A stretch of 64,000 bases of DNA from the NCBI RefSeq assembly GCF_000143415.4, contig NW_003314286.1, forward strand, positions 389,616 through 453,615, in the 5' to 3' direction. Positions 32,222 through 42,031 of the stretch are shown piece after piece (position 1 is the first letter of the stretch; the number at the start of each line of letters is the position of its first letter). Position numbers and translations under genes: made by a program. The notes under the pieces were generated by a model. It was not told where the DNA came from and made no database searches. It was given only the letters and a program-made list of their open reading frames with translations. This stretch comes from Selaginella moellendorffii (taxonomy: Eukaryota; Streptophyta; Lycopodiopsida; Selaginellales; Selaginellaceae).

Positions 32222-33290
32222 GAATGGTATACAATGTCTTTCTTGATGACCCTGCAAAGAAGCATCTCGATCGGACACCACATGAGACCACACGAGCCTT
32301 ACAATGTTTCAGGGGCATTTGCCATAGATCCAACCATTATTTTGCTCCAAGATTCTACAGTTTGGTGTGCATTGACCTTTCCATCGACACTGCAAAGGGA
32401 CATCACAATCAGATGCGGGATCACAAGAAACCAACTTCACTAACTCTGGTTTCACCAAGATCTACGTAAGGAGTTATGAAATGAAGGACCCTCTCTATTG
32501 AAATGTGTTTATGGTCCTAGGGGCATTGTGACATATCAAAGGATTTTGCATCAAATTCTGTATTTGCATGTTTATCAAGTTACTGAATTGCTAAACCCTA
32601 AACCCTAAACATGTGGCAAATGCTGCGTGAAGAAAGATGCCCTTTCTGGGCAAATGCTGTAAGAGGCAGATGCCGAGCAGATGTATCTCAGGCTAGCGAA
32701 GGGGACAAACGAAAGCTAGCTATAAACATGACGGGATGCAAATAGATTACTAGGCTGGTCCTACGAAAATCAAAAACCATAATTAAAAACATTGAAAATG
32801 CAAAAAGAAAGGTTTATAATATTTTTGAATTTTAAGCAACCAAAGGAATGTAAGTAGGGCATGTGTTTGTAAGTTTAAAAATGCCTCAACCACTTAAATT
32901 CCCAAGTAAATAAAGCTATTTCTATTTTTGGTACAGGTAAACTTTATAGCGTGTGGGCTCATGCAATTTTGAACCCAAAAATGCACCAAAAAATGCTCGA
33001 CTAGCATTATTCTTTGAATGGCGTGTGGCCTTATATTGCCATAAATGGACGTACACACACAGCATAATTATTCCTTTACACGGCGAATAATCTTGGTGCG
33101 GATCGCTGACATGGCATGGCAAAGTTCAAATCACTGACATGGCACAGCTGGATCGAGGCAAGGACATGATGTGACAAAGTTCAACGTCCGACAGCAAAGT
33201 CTAGAAGCTACTCAGTTTGAAATTTGTCAGAAGAATCATAAAATCTGGTTTGTCAGAGGATTTGATGTGACGTTTAAGTGTGTATTATTT
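32222..33290 (+). repeat. Duplicated segment, unit B (with unoccupied LTR target site)
   Basis: This corresponds to 23847-24482 plus 31986-32015 of unit A. At 32681-33076 it carries about 395 bp absent from unit A, which includes one palindrome copy. At 33221-33275 it runs through the position where unit A is interrupted by the LTR element, showing AAAATCTGGTTTGTCAG uninterrupted. Confidence 0.8.
32591..32609 (+). repeat. Short telomere-like repeat
   Basis: Two and a half copies of CCCTAAA within unit B, also seen shorter near 24222 in unit A. Interstitial and minor. Confidence 0.6.
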
Positions 33291-33764
33291 TTGAATTCTC
33301 GAACTCATTCCTAGGTTTATCATTTTTGTGCGCCGTGTTCTTGGTTCCGCTGAGCGCAGTGAGCGCTGCTTGTGTAAGCGGCGTTGTGAGCTGTGGTTTA
33401 TGCGTCTACGAGCGGTTGCGGCATTGTGAGCGCCATTGCGAGCGGCAGTTTATGCAAGTGGCAGTTTGTGCGAGCGGCGCTACGGTACCACTAATGGTAT
33501 GAGGGCTCATGCCATCTTGGGGCTTGCAAGTTCATCACTAGCATATTGCTAATAGTTTCTTTACCTGCCTGTAGCTGTGTGTTTATCAAGATGGCATGAG
33601 GCCTCATGCCAATTTTGTGAATGCAAAATTTTACGTGGGTGTCAATAGCATGTTTGAATAATGGCATGTGGCCTCATGCTATTGAGGTTGTTTGGTATGT
33701 TATGATTTAGGCCATTCTCCAATCATTTTTTGTATGGTCTTAACTTTTTTTCTGCACTTTCAGA

Positions 33765-34463
33765 ATGGCCTCCGCAAGTGCGACGCATGTTCCCTCCATG
33801 GATCTTAAGAACCGTGCTACATGGATTCAGGCAAAGGTGTTTCTAAACAACCCCGAGGGGGAGGTGGTAGCTGAGGGCTTAGCCACAGTTGTCGATCCAA
33901 GAGATGCGGTTGCTAATCAAGAATTGGGTTGGGATGATATTGGAATTGCGATTTTAGAGGTTGTTGACACAGAAGAAAACAGTCTGACTATTAGAAACAT
34001 TGTGCGGTGGAAATTGAGGCACTTAGTGTTTGAGAATGTGAAGGATTCACAATCAAACACCACTACAACTGATGACAGAACATCTCTTCATGGGAAAAGA
34101 AAGTACACCTTCCTAAAGCACAGCCAAAGGGATCTGAGCAACGAACGGAAAAGGCAGAAAATGGCGATGGAGGTTCGAATGGTCTCGACAGTTGCTTGTT
34201 GCAAGAGGAGGTGCTGTCAATATGCTGATTGGGATGCTATTGAAGAGGAGAGAGCAAGATACAAGACATTGTCTTGGAAGGCAGCTCGCAATTTTGTGTA
34301 TGAGGCATTACGGTCATCTGTTGATGCTTTAGAACATCAGGTGGGGGGCATGGTCTTCCAGAGGGGTTTGGTCTGCATGAAGGCATGGAGAATCATTTAT
34401 GGAGTCCCTCGAACCACATTCAAGGTACTAGAGAAATTCCTTAATAATATGAATGTTATTTAG
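33765..34463 (+). CDS. Transposase-like protein, N-terminal part
   Basis: The frame from ATG 33765 is open for 232 codons. A basic patch (GKRKYTFLKH, NERKRQK) is followed by KRRCCQYADWDAIEEERARY, a long helix region, and CMKAWRIIYGVPRTTFK. That order (cysteine-rich patch, helix, then a helix-turn-helix-like 'AWxxIxGVxRxTF') resembles the N-terminus of a DDE transposase family common in plants and invertebrates; this is from memory, with no family name offered. A donor-like GTACTAG after TTCAAG near 34423 suggests the ORF may really continue by splicing, but no catalytic domain is recognisable before the inverted end at 34915. It is probably truncated. The palindrome cluster lies just upstream. 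Confidence 0.5.
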   Translation: MASASATHVPSMDLKNRATWIQAKVFLNNPEGEVVAEGLATVVDPRDAVANQELGWDDIGIAILEVVDTEENSLTIRNIVRWKLRHLVFENVKDSQSNTTTTDDRTSLHGKRKYTFLKHSQRDLSNERKRQKMAMEVRMVSTVACCKRRCCQYADWDAIEEERARYKTLSWKAARNFVYEALRSSVDALEHQVGGMVFQRGLVCMKAWRIIYGVPRTTFKVLEKFLNNMNVI

Positions 34464-34891
34464 TTTCATGAAAATACACTAAGGGGCAAATGAGTTAAAT
34501 GACTTCTCCAGACTAGCAATGCCTCTTGCTACACCTTCACAATTAGATTCGTTAGAAAAAGATAACATTGAATAATATCTAAATGTTCTCACCATTAAGT
34601 TATATGTCTGGCTAATAGGAATGACGTTTATCTTGGAAAGCTCACCACACACTCAATGAACAAACAAATAGTGTGTGCGCGCATGCCATTGCTCTTCTTT
34701 AGCTTCAGATTCGGCTTGTTCACCTTGACAATGAGATTTATTATACAACCAGATGGACTCAGTCTGGACACAAAGTCACCGCGCTAGTCACCATGCCCCA
34801 GATATGTCTAGCCCCTGGACAAAAAACATATAATTTCACGTCATTTTCAAATACTTGAAAATTTGTACCTAGTCCCATTTTACTGAATAAA

Positions 34892-34915
34892 TCCCACTTT
34901 AACGAAATAGAGCTT
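34892..34915 (-). repeat. Right inverted end of candidate two-gene transposon
   Basis: Reverse complement of 21388-21411 with one mismatch; CCTT follows at 34916-34919. Confidence 0.6.
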
Positions 34916-34919
34916 CCTT

Positions 34920-36673
34920 GGAGTGTGGCTAGAGCTTTTTAGGCTGAATGAATTGTTGTTAGAACAATTCTTGTCCAAGATTTTAAATATTTACTATATA
35001 ACACAATAGAATTTGTTGCAGAAAGAGTAAACTTGTCACTTTCTTAAAATCCATATTATTTATTTTATAATGAAAGTTATGATCATTTAATTAATTTTTA
35101 TTATATTTTTTTTATAAAATATTTTGTTTTATTCCTAAATCACATGTTTTATGGGCAGAAATAACACTTTAAATGAAATAAAAATAAAAATATCACACTA
35201 CATATCAAAGTGATAAATTTTAAATAATCCTATATAATAAATAAGAAAAACATGAATTTACCAACATAACTATGAAAATACTAAATCTTTTGATAATTCA
35301 AGAGGTAATATTCTTACACAAATTAAAAATGTACCAGATACTCAATATTGTACAACAAAAGCTAAAAATAATGTAATTAGGCTCTCAATTTTTCAAGGGT
35401 TATTTAAAACAATAAAAATGTATTAATTAATAAGTACTAAATAACATAAGTGAGTATCTAATTTTAGATTATTATTTATAGCTTTAAAATTAAATAAATT
35501 TTATAAACGTTTACTAAACTTAATAACCTTAAATCTCTTTGAAAATTCTCTTAAAAATATACTTTATACAGAAGAATTTTTAATATCTTCAAATGAAAAA
35601 AAAAACATATTAGTAGTATCAAATTATAAAGTTTCATTTTATTCCGAAACAAATATTTTATGAAGATTAGATAACAAACAAATTTATCATGGTCTATTTT
35701 CTTAACAACTTCAAAATGATAGTAATATTGTATTATATACAAAAAAAAAGAAAGTAATGTAGTATATTAATAAACACTAACATTTTCTATGATTTATTAT
35801 ATAAAAAGTTAAATTATAATTATTTTTAATATAAGATAAATAAATAAAAGCAGTTAAACTGGAATACTATTACAATCACTGATATTAGATATTTAAACTA
35901 TAATTAATTTTTTTAATAATGTGTTTTAATTTAAATTTATTAGTAAATGAATTTTTAACTAATAAAAAGTAGTGAAAGATGGTGGAATATGATAAATATA
36001 AAATATTTTTACACTTTTGAGAAGTTATTGGGTTGTAGTGGCTAAGTCATTATGTATAAAATTAAATGCAAAATAATTTATGAGTTTTTTGCATGCAAAT
36101 CAATTCAAGTGAGTGACTATCTTTCTGAAGATGTGATTATAGGTTTTTGTATTGCAAAAATTAATTTAAATATATTCTATATTTTACTTTATTTATAATA
36201 TGTAATATTTTTTATAAATATTATTATTTAATAAAATAAATTTATTCAAATAAATAAATGATTGCTTTGAGATTAATAAATTTTTGTTATCTAAATCATT
36301 TTGTGTTTTCATATTTAAATTATTATATTCTTTTACTTCTTTTTTTTTCATCATATAAATATAGTAATTCTAAATGTCAAATATGTGATTATATAAAAAA
36401 ATGAATTTATAAAATCATTAAATGCTATATTTAAATATGGAGATGGATGCTTTTTTATTTTTAAAGATTCAATTTAAGCATTAGCTTTGCATATTACCTT
36501 TAAAATATTAATTTAGTGTGACATATCAAGTTGTATTATCTATAATAATAAGAACAAAGGGTGCAAACCCCACACTAGGCCCAAGGCAAGCTCGGAAGCC
36601 ATGGTTCTCGGAAAAGAGAGGCCACCCTAGGCCCGGGCCAGGGCCAGTGGCCATGGTTAGCAAGAATATTAGC
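34920..36673. other. Very AT-rich tract without genes
   Basis: Long runs of A/T with dense stops in all frames. I see no coding signal. Composition changes sharply near 36540, where GC-rich sequence begins. Confidence 0.6.
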
Positions 36674-37141
36674 TCAGTGTTGTGGTGGCCAATGGGCAGG
36701 GTGCACATGTGGCTGGGAAGGGAAGAGGGTGACGATCACGTTCCAAGTCACGGTGTTGTGTCCTGTGCTGGCCACTGAGTCGAAAACTTTGTGAGCTTCT
36801 GCAATGCAGCCACACCGTCCGTAGAAGCCCAGCAGAGAATTCATGACAACCACCTCAACTTCCATCTCGGCATGATGGATCTGCTGGTGGATGGCCCTTC
36901 CAGTCTCCAGAACCATGGAGCTCCCACAGACCTAGAGTGTGGCAGCATAAGTTAGAGGGTTGGGTACTAGGCCTTGGACTTGCTGCATCCACAAGAAGAG
37001 ATCCAGCACATCTAGTGATTGCTCCACCTGGACATATCTAAGCATCAGCATCATCCATGAGACAATGTTGTGCCTTTCTATTTGGTCGAAGACTCTCTGT
37101 GTGTCCACCTCTTTGTAAACCACCCAGCATTTGCTGAGCAA
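36674..37141 (-). pseudogene. Pentatricopeptide repeat (PPR) gene fragment
   Basis: A minus-strand frame of about 155 codons with one TAG (about 36932-36934) encodes tandem PPR motifs: VFDQIERHNIVSWMMLMLRYVQ, LDLFLWMQQVQGLVPNPLTYAATL, then after the stop GRAIHQQIHHAEMEVEVVVMNSLLGFYGRCGCIAEAHKVFD and TVTWNVIV. The P, L and S-type spacing fits a plant PLS-class organelle RNA-editing PPR protein. There is no start, organelle targeting sequence or C-terminal E/DYW domain. The fragment is an island of normal coding composition in AT-rich DNA. Confidence 0.82.
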
Positions 37142-37405
37142 GTATTCGTATTTAAATAATATATTATATGTAAATCTTATACCTTTAAATTAGTAGTTTA
37201 TCCAGTTTTTTAATGTATAATTAATAGTGCAAATGTGAATTTGGAAATCAAAAGCTCCCGTGTCTGCAAATTCTTTCTTCTCCTTTTCTTAATCTCTCTA
37301 TGAACTATATTTTTACAGTTAGCCAATCAACTATGCTTTTAAATTTTATAGCACGCCTAAAACCCTGGTCAACGTGGTTTGATAGTGGCCGTTCGATAGT
37401 TCTCA
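37142..37405. other. Promoter side of the SET-domain gene
   Basis: AT-rich DNA then mixed sequence before ATG 37406. No specific element is identified. Confidence 0.4.
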
Positions 37406-39362
37406 ATGGCGCTCTTGTATCCAGCCAGAGCGCCCGTTCTTCACCGCCCTAGGCTCGCTTGCCGGGCGTCCTCCGTGCCCTGGGGCTGCGACACCGATTC
37501 CAGTGCCTTAAATTCAGGGATTGCGCTCCAGCAATGGCTATCGCAGGCTGGATTGCCAATCCAGAAGGTGGAGCTCAAGAATGTAGGCGCCGGAGGGCGA
37601 GGTCTCGTCTCCAAGCGCATGCTCTACAAGGGCGATCGCTTGCTCTTTCTTCCGGCAACGCTGGCCATCACCACGGAATCGGTAGGCAAGATTTATTGGG
37701 ATATTTTTCCATGAATGGATTTCGTGTAGGAATGGGCGTGCGCTGAGGCTGGAAAAGTGATAAGAGCGAAGGATTTGCCGGAATGGCCGTTTCTCGCGTG
37801 TTACCTCATCTCTGAGGCGTCCCTGGGAAAGAGCTCCCCATGGTATCCTTACATTGCGGCTTTGCCGCGGCGTCCGGGCTCAATCTTACTATGGTATGTC
37901 GAATTTTTGTGATTGATAAAAAACCTTTGGCTAGCTTAAACCAGGACAGCTTTGGATGTCGAGGCTCACTTGTCCGCGACCTCTATCAAGGATCGAGCGC
38001 TTCAGTGCGTACGTGAAGTCGAAGACACGTAAGATCTTCCTTCTTTTCTGCTTCTTTGTGTTTTACTTTGCTTCTTGTAGGTTCAATGATCTGAATAAGC
38101 AAGTTTTCATGAAGAACAGGGAGGAGTTTCCTCCCGAGGTAGCTATCAACTCGATTTATATATTGGCATCTTTGCTGTTGAATCAGGTCTTCAACTTGGA
38201 GTCTTTCAAATGGGCTTTTGGAATTCTATTCTCTCGTCTTGTAAGTAGTAAGAGAATCGAGAGAAAGTTCTCATCGGATGTTCATACAGGTTCGTTTGCC
38301 ATCGCTCGGACAAAAGCTTGCACTTATTCCTTTTGGAGATATGCTCAACCATGACACTGAGGTCTTTGGTCGAGACATTTATCAGTTTATTTGAATCAGG
38401 GTCTGCAAGCAGGTTACGACTTTCTTGGACTTCGATTCAGGCTCAAAGTCTATAACTTGCACATTGGATCGTGGTTATGAAAGCAACAAAGAGGTAAACG
38501 ACTATTCTATCCGTCCAATGCCTTGATTGCGATTCTTTGGCAGGTTTTTATTTCTTATGGAAAGAGGTCGAACGGCGAGCTGCTTGTAGCTTATGGCTTT
38601 GTTCCTTCCGGGAAAAACTCAGAAGATAGTGTAAGCATCACCCTTGGTTTGGATCCAGCAGATGAAATGTACGAGGCAAAATTGGGAGCACTCAAGGAGC
38701 ATGGCCTCTCTCCGTATCCTTGGAAAACTCGCTAAACCTTTCTTGGTATACCCTTGACAATATACTGGCAAAAGGCAACAAAGTTATCCGATCAAACTGA
38801 AGGGCTGGCCAGTACAACTCACCGCCTTTGCTCGCCTAATAACAAGTCCTCCTTCCCAGCTCCACCGATACTCAGAGGTACACGTCTTTATGTTAATTCC
38901 ATTTTCACTCGAATTTTTAAACTATGTTGAAAACCAAATCATAGCTCACGTCTGCAGCAACTGAGAAACAAGGAAGGAGGATGCAGCCGGTATTCACGAC
39001 TGAAGAACAAATGAAGGCTTACGAGATGATCCTCTCAGCTTGCAAGCAAGCCATCGCAGCTAGCAAAAACTACTTGGAGGTAGAGCAAGGAATTGTTTCG
39101 TTTCAACTAATGTTTCAATTTTTATTTCTTGCAGAGCAAGGAAGTTCCAAGGCATGGTTCCCTCCCCAAGCTCGCTAGCGCCTTGTGCGAGAGCGAGCTC
39201 AAGATTTTGTACCGGAACGAATATGTAAGTCAAACCAAACGCTGCAAGATTATATCAAGCTGACGAATTTTATAGATCTTGAGAAGCGAGCTACGTGACC
39301 TCCGGTCTGGCAAAAACAGCGGCCTGCTCGGCAAAGTTAGCAGTATGTTCTTTAGAGACTAA
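37406..39362 (+). CDS. SET-domain protein lysine methyltransferase, Rubisco LSMT-like, plastid-targeted
   Basis: Multi-exon gene with short introns. The N-terminus (MALLYPARAPVLHRPRLACRASS) looks like a transit peptide. SET-region blocks follow: GLPIQKVELKNVGAGGRGLVSKRML, then EWACAEAGKVIRAKDLPEWPFLACYLI, SSPWYPYIAALPRRP, ALIPFGDMLNHDTE with the conserved NH, and VFISYGKRSNGELLVAYGFV with the SET tyrosine region. The Rubisco-substrate-binding domain follows (LGLDPADEMYEAKL; after a splice, YPIKLKGWPVQLTAFARLITSPPS), then a helical C-terminus ending SSMFFRD and TAA at 39360-39362. Members methylate Rubisco large subunit or plastid aldolase; which substrate applies cannot be read here. One splice lies at 38711-38771, where unspliced sequence would stop early. 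Confidence 0.85.
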
Positions 39363-41811
39363 CGGGCATAAGATTAACGGTGTTATAATTATTCTCTTTC
39401 AAACTAGCATTGTTATGAATCATGACATTGAAGAAATTTTCCCATTTTCGTTAGTAATGTTTTATAATTAACATATAATTAATAACTTTAAATTATTAAA
39501 TTAAGATGTTAACTAGTTTTATATTTCTAGCATTTATTAGCATTTTTGCTAAAAATATTTATAATTAAACTTAATGTTATAACTATATAATATTAACCAT
39601 TTCAAGGGAAATTAATAGAATACCAACTTCTTTTAGGTCAATGTTTCACAAAGATATTTTATCAATCAATTCAAATAACAATATTGGATTACCATTTCTG
39701 TTTTGAATACAATTGAATTCAATAAGTAAAGTTGAAATAATGCTAGGATTTTATATAAAAAAACCATTATCTGAAATCTTAGTTAACTCTATGGCAACAA
39801 ATATATGATTGCACATGCCTACATTATATATTTACACATGTGCAGATTTATATTTTTGTTTTGAGTTGCATGCAAAAAATATTCAATCACTTTTTGATTG
39901 TTATATATAGGTAGTAATCAATTATTATAGAGGTGAGCTTGATTGATTAGAGCATGAAGGTGAGCACAAAGCCTTTTGTTAGATGTTTGGAGTGTTGAGT
40001 GAAATGGTTTTCCACAAGTAAGTGAATTTTACTGTAGTTGTAGTAAAGCATTAATTCCATTGATTTCCCACATTTATAATCATGTGTACATATTTTTTAC
40101 ATTATAGTGATTTATTACTCTTGGGCATGTTGGTTTGTTGTGCTTGGGATTAATGTGTAAACTACTTTCCATTACCTTCACTAATAAGAGTGTCTAAAGC
40201 ACATGGCAATAACAAACTCAACCTACAACATCTAAAAGATGCTCAAAATCCAACTCATCTAAACCTTGCTTATATATTATAAAATTTGTTGTGGAGTCAA
40301 AATTTATATAAAACAAACTCACATACATGGCACTGACCTGGACTTTTGAATGCATATGTGGCAAATGAAAGACATGCTCATGTGTTGAAAAGAAATTTTA
40401 TCAAATTTTTTTTTTTTATAAGCCATATATGTGATGTGTTTTTATTTCATATATTTCGTAAGCTTCTACATTTTTTTGCTAGGCCACCCACCCTAGGTAT
40501 ACCTCCCCCTTGAGAGGTGTGCCTCCCACAAAAAACTGTCATTATAACTTTCTTTGAAACTATTTTATGGCCTGTGGGATTTAAGGTTGGAACACCTTAG
40601 GCTTCACTCTTTGTTCATTTCATTGGTACTGGAGATAGAACTCTTATTTTTAAATAGTAAATTCTGCAGCTTCATATATTATTATTTAAAAAAAAACCAT
40701 TTCATCATTACCTATTATGTCAGAAAATATAATATTTAAAATGTTAATCAGAAAATAAATATAGATTCATATAACTCCAAAAATCAACAACTTAGTGCAT
40801 CAAAAGCTAAATATTAGATGTGATTATTTTATATAGACCTTAATAAAAATTATATCAGCATGCCACATCAATATTTATTGCCAACACAATTTTTAGTCTC
40901 TTGAAATAAAAATTCACATTTATATTTAGATTGTACTTTAATAATATATGCAGCAAATAAACTTCTATAGGTAAAAAATATAAAAAAGATCTATAATTTT
41001 TGTAAGATTACAAGATGGGAATCTAGTTTTATATTGTTCTGGTGAAAATTATTTATGGCATTCAAATACTTACTGTAATAATAAAAAATGCCATTAAAAT
41101 TTATAGTTGTTATTGCAAAGTGATTATAACTTAATTTTTTACATATCAAATAACATTAAATATTAAGTCATTAATTGAACCCGTATGGCATTCTGGTAAA
41201 AGAAGTTCAATAGACCAATGTAAAATCCATTTGCATTTGTAAAGTATTATCAAAATAATTGTTGTGTATTGCATTACAGCTGGTTTTTTGTTATACATTA
41301 TCTAATATATTTATTTTGTTACAGTTTTCTAGCTATTATTACTTTTACATTCTTTAAAATATCTTTTATTTTTTATATTGTGCAATATTTGGTTTTTCTT
41401 CTTTATTTTCTAAATATTATTTTTACTATATTTTAATTTATTAAATATTTTTGATATATTTTATAATTTCTATAATTATTTATACCAGGTTTTAAATATA
41501 TTTATTATTATTTTATTATCATTTTGATTTATTTATAATAACATAAATTCTTTTTAATATAAAGTTACTCTTTATATATTATTTATACCAATAAATATAT
41601 AATATATAAATATAAGTGGTAGTCCAGAATAATATAGTTAAAAAATATACAAATTTAAGAAATATATATTTTGCTTAATAATTGGAAAAGAAGGACTTTG
41701 TGGAAGAATGTTTCCCTTATGTGAAAATGGTACTTGTCATTTTTCCTAGCATTTATTGATAATCTCTTGGAACACTTGTTTCCATATTAGTTTTTGTATA
41801 GCCATGAATTC
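39363..41811. other. AT-rich intergenic DNA without genes
   Basis: No supported coding region. Composition is similar to 34920-36540; probably decayed mobile DNA. Confidence 0.55.
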
Positions 41812-41819
41812 CCAACACC

Positions 41820-41859
41820 CTCGGGGTGGTCACTCTTATATAATTGTATATATCATCTG
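41820..41859 (+). repeat. Left terminal inverted repeat
   Basis: 40 bp, CTCGGGGTGGTCACTCTTAT onward, ending ATATCATCTG. Confidence 0.93.
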
Positions 41860-42031
41860 CATGTACAGATTGGGGTTATTTTGGGTGCAAACCGTACGTA
41901 TACATACAGGCCTTAGGGTTGAGTTTAATTTGAAAAATTTCGTAGGTACGGGTAGGGGCGGAGGCAGAGCTCCTCTAGGGTTCTCTACAGTAGCAGGCTG
42001 TAGAGGGCAATAGATCTCAGGCACAGTAGGT

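Larger units (their letters stand above)
32096..33684. repeat. Palindromic motif cluster, right side (5 copies)
   Basis: Copies at 32096-32121, about 33017-33042, 33493-33518, 33591-33616 and 33661-33684. The fourth contains the perfect 18-bp palindrome GGCATGAGGCCTCATGCC. The last three lie within 275 bp upstream of the transposase-like ORF at 33765. Confidence 0.78.
21388..34915. mobile_element. Candidate two-gene DNA transposon with inverted ends, later split by an LTR element
   Basis: 24-bp inverted sequences of the form AAGCTnTATTTCGTTAAAGT-GGGA lie at 21388-21411 (+) and 34892-34915 (reverse complement), with one mismatch. They are flanked by CCTT at 21384-21387 and 34916-34919, a possible 4-bp target duplication. 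Between them are a minus-strand gene (21820-23015), a plus-strand transposase-like gene (33765-34463) and eight palindromic motifs placed upstream of both. Removing the younger LTR element leaves about 6 kb. That the two ends belong together is inference from symmetry. The short target duplication alone would not be convincing. Confidence 0.5.
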
